From positions 91,117,845-91,181,844 of the forward strand of contig NC_087062.1 of NCBI RefSeq assembly GCF_963678635.1: a stretch of DNA of 64,000 nucleotides, read 5' to 3'. The stretch comes from Symsagittifera roscoffensis (taxonomy: Eukaryota; Xenacoelomorpha; Acoela; Convolutidae). The notes under the pieces are model-generated. The model had not been told where the DNA came from. It ran no database searches and saw nothing but the letters and a program-made list of their open reading frames with translations. The translations under genes were made by a program, and so were the position numbers. How positions within the stretch are numbered: the first letter of the stretch is position 1; every line of letters starts with the position of its first letter. This document shows positions 24,243-37,100 of the stretch, in pieces.

Positions 24243-25119
24243 TTTGATTTTGCAGCGACAAAGAGTCTCAAAGAAGTTAGAATCTGGGTAAGATTTAGTC
24301 ACTATATTGCAGAAAACTATTGACTGAATCGTCAAATTATTAGCAATGCAAGTACGTTTTGCGGTTCTGGAGATAAGATAAAAATGTTGACCTTACTTTG
24401 AATCTCAAACAATATGAAAGCGTCTCTTCACCTTAACCTGCTATTACTATTCTCATTTGATCGAAGTTGTCCTTCTTTGATGAACCTCTGTGATACAAAC
24501 ATTGGTTTTTGAAATCATTTTGATTTGAATAATCGTAGAAAATGTTTTTTTTTAAGCTTCATAATCGATTCGTTGCCTGGTTCTTGAAGATATTTTTTTC
24601 ACTTATTATTTTACTAGTTCTATTCATTGAATAGTTTTCCTGTTTTAATTTGATGTTCTCTCTAAAGTTAGAAATATATCCTGTGAATGGCAATATTTAA
24701 GTAACAATATTACTATTTAATCAGAACTTTGTACCAAGTTATTGGTGTATCCAACTGATGTGGTAGATCTTTACGTGTACTCAATGTTCACTATTCTGCG
24801 CTTAACTCTACGCGCAACTATGTTTACTCCGATGAGTTCAAGAAATTAGAATTAGTGTGACTTCCAATTATTAAAAAAAATAATTGAAATAAAATTTAAA
24901 GTTACTTATTGAATTTGATTATGAGTTTTAATTTTAATTTACTTCAGAAGTATTGTTAATGTTTGTTTGATTGTTCAAACGTTGTTGGCTGCTGATTACA
25001 CGAGAACAATGATTTCTATTCGTCTATTAATATGACCTGAATTGATCTTTCTGTAACATCTCTCTGAATATTCTGCCCATTTGGACTCCATCTGAATCTG
25101 GAATTGAATTAAGCGAGGC
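24243..25119. promoter_or_regulatory. Shared 5' region between beta-tubulin and FKBP15-like genes
   Basis: The two start codons face away from each other across 877 bp, so this stretch must hold both 5' untranslated regions and both promoters, possibly one bidirectional promoter. No TATA box or CpG-rich stretch stands out. Confidence 0.5.
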
Positions 25120-25175
25120 ATGCAAGCCGCTTCAGAGGACAGTGACACCGACTTCTCTCCACCTAGTTCCAGCCA
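25120..25175 (+). CDS. FKBP15: FKBP15-like exon 1 (start codon)
   Basis: 18 codons plus two bases, ATG in GAGGCATGC, encoding SEDSDTDFSPP, close to the N-terminus of vertebrate FKBP15 (DEDDTDFLSP). Donor CCA|GTTAGT. The two left-over bases CA join the first base of exon 2 to give Gln. It is a micro-exon, invisible to simple frame finders, and was picked by motif and phase. Confidence 0.8.
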
Positions 25176-28100
25176 GTTAGTATTCATTCATTTTTTTGCA
25201 TACTTTTCAAACGAATTGGCCGGCCGATATAAAATTTGTTGTAAAAACTTGTTTAGAAAGCTGTTGGCATAGTTTTCCATAGTTCCTCTTAAATGGTAGT
25301 TTTTATCATGCGGGATTTAACTTTTTCTGAAAGTAAATATTTCATTAAACAATGTCTTCTAGCCTGAAACTGACCATTTTTCGTATATTTGATAATAAAG
25401 TTTCTATATATGAATAACTTCCAGTCATACAATGTCATGAGTACAGAAAATTGAATGAAATCTTTGAGATAAGAATTTTTCATATATGAACATTGTAAGA
25501 CAAGCAATTTTTGATACTTGAAACTTTTATGAAAATTAACAATTGATGAAAATGATCTGATGACACCAGATCAAAACAAAGTCCAATTTAAGACAATTAA
25601 TTCAAATGAGGTGATAAACTGCGTGACTAAACATCCCTCCAAACTGATGGGCAACCCCAACAGCTTCGGAAGAAAACAGCCTTTACATAAAATTTTTGAT
25701 GTACTCTTGCTCTACTCCGATGTGAATAAACATCCAATCCAAATGCCCCAACTCTAACACCACCTCTTTAATTTTCCACCGAAGCCAACATCTCTAAAAC
25801 TTGACGACCTCTAGGATAATCCATTTGAAGCCGCAAAATGGCTCAAACTACCAACATAACGGGGCACATTCGGGAGTTTATCAGGGTTCTCCGCTTTTAT
25901 TTGAAAACCGGCTTGAACCAGGCACGGCACTTTTGGTCGGTTTGGTGGCTCAGTTTCAGTATTATTATAGATTTGCCCGTGTTAAGTATAAATTAATAGT
26001 AGCTCAAACGGTGCATATACAAAACAGACCCATACAAAATAGTCCGAAGTATCAAAAAAGTTCCAAATAACATCCTCATACAAAAAATCCAAAACCATTT
26101 GAATTTTTTGACCTTGATCTTTTGGCGCCGGCAGAATTGATTTAACTTTGAAAAATGAAACATGAGCGTAATCAAAGATCAAAGATTGAACAATAAGTGT
26201 AATAATTCAGATCGAAATCAAAAGCCTCATGGGATAGACTCATGGCGTTAGACTCAAACTCTACAGATTCAAGGATCTGATCCCCCGCGGCACAAATTTT
26301 TCTAATTTTTTTCTGAAAAAAAAGTAGACATTTGGGTAAATATGATAACGGGTATATCTGGGGTACAACGAAGGGTTCAACCTTAGAGAGTTGGGCGAGG
26401 GGGAAAGGAAATCACTTTGTACTTATTCATTATTTTGCCGGTTTCAAATCGACTCTAGCTCAATTTTGAAAAATCAAGGAAAATAGTTGAACTTGGAAAA
26501 TTTTTTATTGCTTGGCAATGTGGAATAAATTTGAAAGATGAAAACAAAAATTTTTTAATTATAATTTAAAATGATAGCTACATCTTTTCAAAAACCCAAT
26601 GATATTGTTCGGAATGATATGACCCAATCATAGTGATTATGTTTTTGTCGAGTTTTTGTTAATTTACTTTTTTTTGGCTCTGGCCACTTTTGTCCTGCGC
26701 TTGTTTTTTCCAACAGAATTTCCTCATTTTTTGTTCATCGTTGACCTTTTCATTGAGCTCTGGATAGGAAGGGTGGTTGCTGTTGACTATTTTCACGAAA
26801 TTGCTGTTTCAACCTTCTACAGCGTTATTGGTGCGGGGAACATCGTTTTTTACTCTTGAAAGTCACTCCATTGCAAAGTCAGCCTGCTAATATGTGTCCT
26901 CGAAATAGTCAAATTCTGGTTGACTTTCTTCAAATGTCATAGCTTGAAGAAGCTCGAACCCAGCGGGGGCGTCCTTTACGGTCAGAAATGCTGTTGTGAG
27001 AAGCATTCGATTAAGCTGACGAAAATTAAGTTCATTGTTGTACAAAATCAATTGTAACGCGTTTGGGGACTGAACTTTTGGAACATTAAGTAGGCGACAA
27101 TGAGTTGATTCTTTTTGTTTGGTTAGCAGAGAGTAATAAAAGTGGAATAATGCACCCTTCAACTAAAGCGTGTTTTGATAGAGTACATCGGGAGCAGTCG
27201 TAAACGTTCCATCGCAGAAACTATCCTTTGATAAAGATAATAGGTCTAACCCAGGTAACGTGGCGAACACAAAACCCGATTTTCATCTTGGTGACTAGAG
27301 TTGTGCAAACGGACTTGTTTCCCATCGTGAGATTTTATAGGGCCAGTGGTAATTCAAAGCCAGTCAGCGAAGTTGGCGGTCTTTTTTCGCGTCGAACTCT
27401 ATTTACAACTTGGTGATTAGCAGAATAACTTGGTAAATGAACAGCTGTTTCTCGATTCACATCACGTTGCGCTGCGAAAATAGTCTGCCGTGGTGTTACA
27501 TCTGAAATTGTTGCTCGATATTTAAGCGTTTTTCTGAACTTACGTTTTTCGATGTCAGCCGGATCGGCGAACTGGCAGTGATCATCAAAGATCTCAACGG
27601 AGTCCTCTTTGGTACGACGCACACGTCCATTGGACTACTTTATGCGCAGCGCTAGGAAAGGAAGTTGTCTGACAGTGTTCATTGTTTGATATAAGCATAC
27701 CCATCAAAAATTAGTAAATCAGAATTTTTGCTAGTAACTGTAGTTTCCGTCGATAGTTAGTGAATTTTCGCAAATGAAACATTTTGAACCACCTGTCTCT
27801 GGTTGCATGGATTAAGCAAAGCGTCTAATTTTTTAATCGCGTTAACTTTTTGTTCCGCGTATTATTGCTTCTAATGCGTAGCCTCTGCTGTTATCTAGGT
27901 TGTTCCCATTTCTATGCTATTCTATCTATTGTCATCTGGATTAGTTGGCACCAAAGTGTTTTTGATTGGAAAGAACTTTTCTTGTCAGTTTCTGGAACAA
28001 TTATCACCTCGATTAATGGGACTGTTTTTTTTCTACTATTTTCGGGACGGTTTTTTGTACTTTGCTTTGATTTTCGGACTATTATGTACAGGACTGTTTT

Positions 28101-31100
28101 GTATTGGACTGTTGTGTACAGATACGGCTCCGATCGTATGGTTCATTAATTTAAACTTTCGCATTTTCTCATTTTATCTAATCACAGCATTTTTTATCTG
28201 ATTTAATTTGTGATTTTTTTTTACATCCGTAAGTTTTGTTAGTGATGTTTTTCGCAATTTATTTAAGATTCCGATTTGCCTTTGATTTCTCTGAAGCTCG
28301 CTCTTCTTTTTCTGGGTTCAAGTGGGAATTCAATCGAACTCTCCAAGAAGGAAAGTGGGAACGGTTTAAAGTGTTATAATTGAGCCTGCAAAATTAAATA
28401 GTTGAAAAATCAGTGGTTTTTTCTTTATCCTTGACTTTTTGCCAACTGCCTGTGGGCTATAATTATCTTTCACTGAACATAGTTGAATCCGTGTCTAATA
28501 GTCGATTTAAGTACCTACGACAGGAGCGAACTTAGGCCCAAATATGGCAGTTTGGGTGCGAAGAATGACGCACCCAAACTTCATCAATTCAATCCGAAAC
28601 TGCAAAATTGGTCTAGTCCTTTTTGGCGATAATCATTTTTGCCCGACTAAACCAACATCAAGAATCGACGAATTATTGTTAATAAAGCAAGGATTTCGTA
28701 TTTCAAAAAATGGCTGCATTCTGGAAATGTTTTCAAAACCAAGGTATCTTAAGTGAAAAGGAACATGTAAATTGTAAATCGGTCTGTGGCGTAATAATTT
28801 TTTCTCTTATCTTTTTTTTGTCTTGCAATTAGCAAGGTTACCGCAATCCCGGACGCTAGACATTTTTTTTGTTAAACACTTAGTCACGGGTTTCTCAGGG
28901 GAGAAAGTTACGACGTGTTTTAACTTGTATTTTGTAGTTGTTTTGCTGCTGCTGTTGTTGTTGTTCTGGTTAGCCTGAACATCCGAAACTTGTCCGTAAT
29001 AGATTGATGGTTCGAATCACGGTCGGACTCTTTTGCAAATCTATTTTGTCTTTGCTTTCGCTGAAAAGTTTTTTTTTCGGCTTAAAATGTTTCGGCGTCT
29101 TCCTGAAAACTGGTGTTAAATTATATGCGATTAATAATCGCACGAAATCATTGAAAATTAAACAATATTTGGCTCTTTTGTGAATTAATTTGGTATAAAT
29201 ATTTTATAAAGTAATTTTTTTCTCGTTTTTTTTTCTTATTATTTTTTTAAGTTTGTCACCAAGTCGTGTTCGGGTAGACTCTCGATAGGTACGTATTGTA
29301 CCTTTAGTCTATCCATTCCATTCTGGTATTTTGTACAACAATCATTTTGAGTTTCCTAAAATACTTAAAAATTACTGTTGTATCTGTAATTTTTATTCTG
29401 TTTTGGAGAAATTAATTCTTTCTTTTTTTCTTTCTTTGCTCAGTAGGATATAGTAGTTATTTTTGTCAATAAATAACATTTTGTTGGCTCAACTGATGTC
29501 ACACTATGTATTGTCGATTGTCAGCTCTTTCATTGCTTCATGCGTTTAACTTCTGACTGTTTTCGTATTTTTTTTTCATTTTTTTCAAACGAGTGCTTCG
29601 ACTTCCGAAATTTTTGTCTAAATTTATGTCGTTTAACTTGTGATGCTATGTTTGTGATGTATCGGAAGTGGTAACAATTGATGCAACCAAGTTGTGAGTA
29701 AATCTCATTATCTGTCTACATTGTTTTTTGTTTAGACGTGCTGCGGGATCCGGCGGCAGCAAACTAGGCAACATTTTCTCAGAAAAATCAGCCAGTTCGA
29801 ATTCGATGAATGGACCTCTGAACTCTTCCGTCAGTTTCAAGTACAAAAACAATTCAAACGTGTCCAGAAGAGGTTCAACCAACAAACAGACTGAGAAAAG
29901 TGCTAACGACTCCAGTATGAGCATCATCTACCAGGATTCAATCCAGCTGTTCCAATAGTATGTTTTACTGGTTTATCTGTTACACGACTCAATATTTTTG
30001 TTGCTACGTTTTGAGTATTCAATCATAATGTTTTAAGCTCAATAAATTTCTAATCGTCCACAGAAAACAACCGACACGTTTTAATTGTTAGCAATCCGAT
30101 GTATTATTTTTTTTGTTGCTACGTTTTAAGTAATGAATCATAATGTTTTTAAGCTCAATAAATTTAATTTCTGATCGTAAACAGAAAACAACCTGTTTTA
30201 ATTATTAGCAATCCGCTTAATTTCTTTTAAGATTTTTTTACACTTTGCGATTAGAAAGCGTTATCAAACCGGGTTATAGATTTTTTGCCGTAAACAATTT
30301 GTCTAACAAGATCTAAGCATCATTTGATATCTTTTTATATAATCAATTTGAGCTCAGTGTCTAATTCTGTTTATTTAGTGCTGATCTAGTGTCTATGCTT
30401 GGGACTACAGAGGTCTTTGCTTCGAGTTCGACCTACTTACACGTCTTCTTTTTACAGACTGACTCAGTTTTCTGCTTTTTTGTCGATTTATTTGCCAATT
30501 TTGTCAAACTTTTGCAGAGTCGAAAAATTGCACAGCTGAATTTTTTTTTAAAAAACTGCGCAGCTCGCAATTTTCGTTTGATTTAAAGAGTTTTCTGGAC
30601 CTGCTTGTTCGTCCATATTTATGTTTTTCGTGTCAAAATAAATTTAAATTTATATCAAAAATGATAGTCGAGGTTAAATTTTGAAATGAGGGTAAATTTT
30701 GAGGTTAAAAGCATCTTTAACCCTATTTAAATGCCATTTTGACATCTTACTTTAATGGTGAAGATAGTTGATTTTCTCAAAATTTTTTCTGGCAGTTTTA
30801 TCATTTTTTTAAATATTTTTTGATATTCTACTTTGCCTTTTCGTTTTTCGCAAGAAAGCATTGAGTTGATTCTCATATCTTAATCTGCGGGAATTGTTTT
30901 TCTTTTGATTACATAAATTTAAAATATAATCCTTTTTTCCCTTTTTCACATATGGTTCCTTTGTCAGGATTGACTTTATCGAATAAATTATGTATTTTGA
31001 GTTTTTTTATAGATTTTTTTGTATACCCTAACCATTTTAACGACAAAAGAATTAAAAACCAGTCATTCAGACGAAGTTCATTTCGCGTTTTTTTCCAAAA

Positions 31101-34100
31101 TCAATTAAAATTTTATAGTAGACCGACACAATTTAAAATATTGGAATTCTGTTCGTTTTTCGTCTTGAAGATCGTTATGGTTGTGATCGGTGTGTTCCAT
31201 CCTGCATGAAAATAAGCCTTTGGATTATTTTGTTCAACAAATCCGAATAATGCATTAATTAAAACAGAAATTTAGTTGCAACTGAACGCTGTTTAGAAAA
31301 TTTCTACTGCAAGCCATATACTGCAAAATGGGCATTTTAATGAATGGATTAAATTATCGCTCTAAAATTAACTCATTTTCGCTCTAAATAAGGTCAGAAA
31401 ACATTATTTCAAGTCAGTTTTTTAGAGTCGATGAATGTAGTTCAGACTCCTATATATGACGAGATGATTTTTTCAGGAAGTCTTAAAGTTTGTTCAGGCT
31501 CAAATTTTCTTTTTCGCGGCAGTTTTTCAATTTTTTTTCAAAATTAACTTTATTTCCTTTTTTAAAATGAAGGCAAACTCCAGCGTTGAGCAATAAACGT
31601 GTAAAGATCTCGAAAAACATAATCGACTCCTAGTTTTGAAAATGGAATTTCATTTTCAGCCGGTGAAATAACAAGTTAACCTATTGATTCAGTTTTCTTA
31701 AGTTTTGTTAGTTCTATCAAAACAATGTCTAAATTTTAAATATTTGAAACGCCGATTTTAAATATTTGAATCGCCGAGTTTTTGTGATATTTTTTTGCTT
31801 TCTAATATTTTGTTTCGGTTTCTTTCAGTTCATTTATTTTTCCAACTGTCTTGGCTGTGTTGGTTCTTTTTTATTCTATGAGGTTTCGTACATGGAATTT
31901 ATTTCATATCCTATCTTAATTGATTGATTAAAACTTGTAAAACTTTGATGTAGTTTTTGTACGAACTTGTCGTCACATTTATTAAGTGCGAATGAACGAA
32001 GTGATTCAACTTTTTTGTAGGTCGTAAAGTCCTGATTTTGTTCTAGAAAAAGTCACGCTCAAAAGTGATTCTTCGCTTTTTCGATTTGGATGTCAAGTGT
32101 CAATTTAAAATTCGTTTGCAAAATGGAAGGAAAGTTACACACTCAAATAAAGAACTTGCAAGTGCTGCGAAAAAAACCTGAAAAATTTTTTGTTTCAAAA
32201 ATGGATTTTCAGAATTCCCAGCTGATTCCTTTATGAATTACCTTCCGCTCTTTTTCTCTAATTGGGCTAGTTTAATGAAAATATCTCAATCAGAAAAGTT
32301 GATTAAAATTAAAACTGTGTAATTTCAATTTTGGCGTTATCGAAAAGAGCAATACCGAATTTTCTTATTTTGGCGGAATTCTTTTAACAACTGAAAGCTA
32401 TTGATGTTTTAAGGTTTCAAACCGTCTTTCGAAATTGATCGTGAATGGTATTTAAGATAATTTGTTTGTTCTTTAGTTTGTTTTTCATCGTTTTCATTTA
32501 TTTTTATATCCCAAAGCATTTCTGTTTACTTGCGTTCATTATCTTTTTCGACTGTCTTTCGGCTGTGTTTTTAATTCGAGAAGTTGTTGGACACTTAATG
32601 ATGCTAAGTTTTCCGTACAAATAAACAATCGAATAAATTGTTCAAAGACGACAATATAATTAAATTTCCAGCCTGTTGGAATCTTTAGTGCCTTTTCTCT
32701 TTTTATGAATGTTAAAAATCTTGTTTCAGTCAAGAGAATAAACATATCCCAGTTGGTCAGGTCGGAGTTGCAATACTGGTTGACCCAAATACCAAAGCTG
32801 TGAGTAAACATTGTTTAACATGTTTAAAGACTTGTCTCTGGTTTCCAGTGTCGTACACACACCAAACAGTATGCCTATCCAGTGCACAGTTTGGCCGCGT
32901 AATGTCGGCCATAAGAGCAGATGAGCGGTCTGCCCCCAAACGAATCAAATGAATTATTGGACCCCAAAAATTTCAACCATGTTTTTTGTACCGGATCATA
33001 TTGCAAATACTGCTTTCTGATCGGTTTTAGATGATTGCACTACCCTAAAAGAACATTTTTGCAGGTAAATCAGCTTAACTTACACCTGAACTGGGCTGAT
33101 TTTGTAAATGGCCGTTGATAAAAAGTTATTGCATGTAACCAGTAATTTTTGAGCTTGAAGGATTTTGTTTTTGTTACAAAAGCAGCTGATTTCGGAGCTT
33201 TTTTGTTATACGGCCCCAAACTCATCTTTTTGGTAAGTTGAAAATTGGATTAAAGTGCTTGAATAAACCGAAATAAAAGAGAAGTAAATCTGAAACTCAA
33301 TTTTTCCAAGAAACTAGCCCATCAAATAATTCGTAATTTAGGGCCGTATAACAGAAAACATTCGTGATTTTTTAACGTATTTGTTTTTTTTTGCATTTTT
33401 ATCCAATGAAATGTTCTCGAGCTAAATCTTAACGCGCTGTAAATACTTCGAAATCAAATTTTTTGTTCTAAAATCGCCGCTATTATTATTTACAAAAAAG
33501 TATCGTTTATTCTGTGTTTTTAGACGAACTGTATATTTAGTTTTTCTTCTGTTTCAGTTCAATCTGATTATTTACGGGAGCAAAAAGAGCACACTTGTGA
33601 ACATCACAATCGACTCAAATCTGACTGTAACAGTGAGTATGGATTTTCATTAAAAAAGTAATTGCGCAGATTTTGTAAACCTGTTTTATAAAAACTTTTT
33701 GGTACTTGCCTATGTTTCAGCCTCAGAAGGACAAGTATGTGTGCTTTTACGACCAGAGGCGACAACTGTGGTACCTGCTCTTCAATGAAGAAAAGAAATT
33801 GATTTCATTTTGCGCAAATGTAAGTATCAGAGGGCAGATTGCTTCTATATGTTATCAATCAGACGGCTAATTACTTAACATTTGAACATTTTTTTCAGTA
33901 CTGTTTTCAAGAAAAACTAAAATAAACGGCTCTTTTCCAGTCCCCCCCCCCTTTCAAATTACCGAGTTTTATGTTTGTTTTACGTGTTATTTCGGCTAAA
34001 TGCGTGATGTTACGCTGTTAAGTATGAAGAACAAATCTGTTCAGAATTGTCGATTTGTTCACCACGCCAAATTTCATTGCATTTTGACAACGTTAAAGAA

Positions 34101-37100
34101 GCTTTTCAAAATTGAATTTGAAAGGTGGGGGGAAACTGGAAAAGAGCCAAATAAACTGAATAAATATGTTTTTATTTCTCGCCTTTTTCGCGTCAAATAA
34201 AAATCAAAAATTGATCTTTTGAAGTTCTCGACTTTTTTTAGATATAACTATATTATGGCTATAAATTATGACGCAACTATTTTCGCGCCAAATATAAATG
34301 CCAGGATTTTTCTTGACAGGATTTTTCTTGCTTATATCGGCTTAGTTAACTTATGTTGCGTACTTTTTTCTAGGGCAAGTTTTTTTTTACATGTTTTTGC
34401 CTGTTTCAGAAGGGACGGGTCGTGAAAACTTAAATGTGCTCATTATTTGGTGGCTTTTAAGCATTTTTATATCTGGTTAACTTTTGCTCCATCACATTAT
34501 CTTTTTGTATATGGCTTATTAGTGGCTAGTTCGTTTGATAAAATTTAGATGATGGGAAATTTTTTGGGATTTGGTTTAGTTTTTTATTATTTTTTCAGAT
34601 GTTCATGAAAACTTTTGCCTTGCTCGATTTCCGGTTGACTTTCCGATTTCCTTTTGACTTTTCGAAAAAGTGGTATTAATAGAGAGATCGTCTTCTCTTC
34701 TGTGTGCCTGAATATTGCTCTAGTCTCTTTTCACTTTATCGAATGTTCTACGAGAACTTCAGTCGGAGTTTTTGACCCAATTTTTGATTATTATCTTAAA
34801 CGAAAATCACAACGATAAATCAGAGATTATGGGTTCAATCAAAGAGAGTGTTCCGGGATACCCATGTATAAGCTGCTACGCCCTAATTTTGGTAGAAAAA
34901 GAATTTTGAAACTTTTTCCTTCTCTCGAAAACTACTATGCCGAATCGGAGGTTAAGGGTTTAATCGAATGAACAGATTGTGAACCATCGCCGCGGTGTCG
35001 CCCTAATTGTTTGATGAAAAATTAATCGCCTTACAAATGTACAGTGTTTGATAATTTGCTCGATTATTTTTGCTCGAAACCTACACTGCCAAATCTGAGA
35101 TAGAAGCGAAAGCGGGAAGTTGGAGAATTCTCAGTTCCTGAGCAACTACGTTCTTATTTTTGTAGAAAAACAGTTTTGGAAAAATATATGTATTTTTTTG
35201 ATATTAAGATCGTTTTTCGGAGACTTTTGTCAAGCATAATAAGGTCAATCCGATATAAAGATTTCAATCGAAAGAACAAGTGCTAGGAAGTTTGTCTGCG
35301 TAGCGGCTACGTCCTATCTCTTTGAAAAAGTGTTGTTAAATTTAGAAAAGGTCCATTTTTCAAAATATTGACCGTTTTCTGGATATTGTTTGACTTTTCT
35401 CAAATTTGAGATTAAGGGTGTAATCGAATGAAAAAGCCGTAAGATTATCCCCTGCATAATCAAAATTTATCCCCTGAATAATACGAAGATGTTATCTCCC
35501 CTGCAAAAGCGTGTTATTCGTCTTTTTGTTGTTAAGAATCAGCTATGGAGTTAGAAAATGTCCATTTTGAAAATAACTCTTTCCATTTTGCACTATTTCA
35601 TTTTTACACTTGCGAAAGCAAGTGTCTTGTAATCAGGAACTATACTTTTCCCGTAAACAACTTTTCTTGCAAATCTTGCTTGCTTTATTAGTGAAGCTTA
35701 AGAAGTTTCAAGTTCGTTCCCACTTGGCCTAGAGGTAACACCGTCGCAATTGTACCCACAAGTCAGGGGTTCGAGTCCCGGCTGGAACTTGTTTTTTAAC
35801 TATGTATGCAAATACAAATTTTGACGGAAATTTGTTATGTCTGCTCAAGTTCTGTCGGCTTTGCTGCCACATCACGGATTTTGCTTGTGTTGTAAGCAAC
35901 TTGCATTGTATTTGCAAGTGTTGTTCAATGTAGTTTCAGGGGGATTTGGTTTTTTTTATAAATTGTTTTTTTTGGGCTCAACTGGTGCCTGCTTTACGAT
36001 TGTCGGTTTCGCTGCCGCATCGCGTATTTTCCTTGGGCTGCAAGCAACTTTCATTATAGTTGCATGCGTTGTTCAATGTACTTTCAGGGGACTTGAATTT
36101 TTTTTTAATTTTGGTTTTGGCTCAACTGGTGTGTGCTCTAAGATTGTGGGCTTAATTGCTTCATCACGGATTTCGTGTGTGTTTTAGGCAACTCTCATCG
36201 TAATTGCAAGTGTTGTTTAACTCTAAATTTTTACTTTTATGTATAGATTATTTTTTTTTTCGGCTCCACTTGTGTCTGCTCAAAGATTGTCGGCTTCGTT
36301 TTCTTTTCGTAAGCTTAAGTCTGTTGCTTATTTAATATTCAAATGTCTGACGCCTTTGCCTATAAAGAATTTCCTAGGCTTACGAAAATTTAAGTTTTAG
36401 TGGACCGAGTTTTTACAGTTCTTCATTTTATTTCGACTTATGTTTTTTTTTATATTTGTGTTGTTGCGTGTGATGCGAAGCTCTGCTTCACCCTTTTGTA
36501 TAAGGCGTTTTCAAACGGGGTACCTTCAGCTTTAGCTGGGTTGTTTAACTATTGCTAGGCGGCCACTGTGCAGATGCTAGGATGTGCGACTTTCATTCCC
36601 CAGTTCGGGGGTTCAAATCCGGATTTTGCAGAATTTTTTAAAACCTTGTTGAGATTTTTCCTATCTCTCGCCTGCTTCCAAAGTGCAGCTTCTTTTTCTT
36701 TTCTGCGTAAAAAACTCATAGCTATCGGCTTACCGAGCGTGAACCCAAGTTTTTTCGCCGTACTTGCCGCTCGGTCATTGATTCCTAATGTTTGTTAAGG
36801 CTGTTTATGTGAACATCATCCAAGAAAAGGGTATGTAAATTTTGTATATATAATTTTTATCGAATCTACTTAACAATTGCCCACCCTCCGCCCCCTTTAA
36901 GAAAGGGGGGCAATTGTTAAGTAGATTAAAATAGCGCATTTTCGACCAATCGGAATGCAGCAAAATTATAATTCTCAATAGAAAGCTCAGTGCTAATCTA
37001 CTGCTTTTTTAAATAGGGGTGGCATTTCTTAAGTAGATACCAAAGGTAGGGCGATTGTTAAGTAGATACGTTTTTTTGACTTTCAGTAATTTTTTCAGCC

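Noticed and set aside
24243-24335. Upstream in-frame extension of the tubulin first exon
   Set aside because: The universal MREI N-terminus at 24,242 fixes the start; the extension has no family match.
27850-28201. Two overlapping hydrophobic frames
   Set aside because: Low-complexity T-rich sequence with a short repeat motif; no splice context or family match.
30952-31209. 85-codon frame as the missing FKBP15 exon
   Set aside because: No resemblance to the WH1-like strand and no phase-2 splice pair around it.
35717-35788. Candidate functional tRNA
   Set aside because: Acceptor and T stems have mismatches and a SINE-like tail follows; called tRNA-like only.
35837-36187. 116-codon hydrophobic frame, membrane-protein-like
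   Set aside because: It is the translation of a ~140-bp tandem repeat in T-rich DNA.
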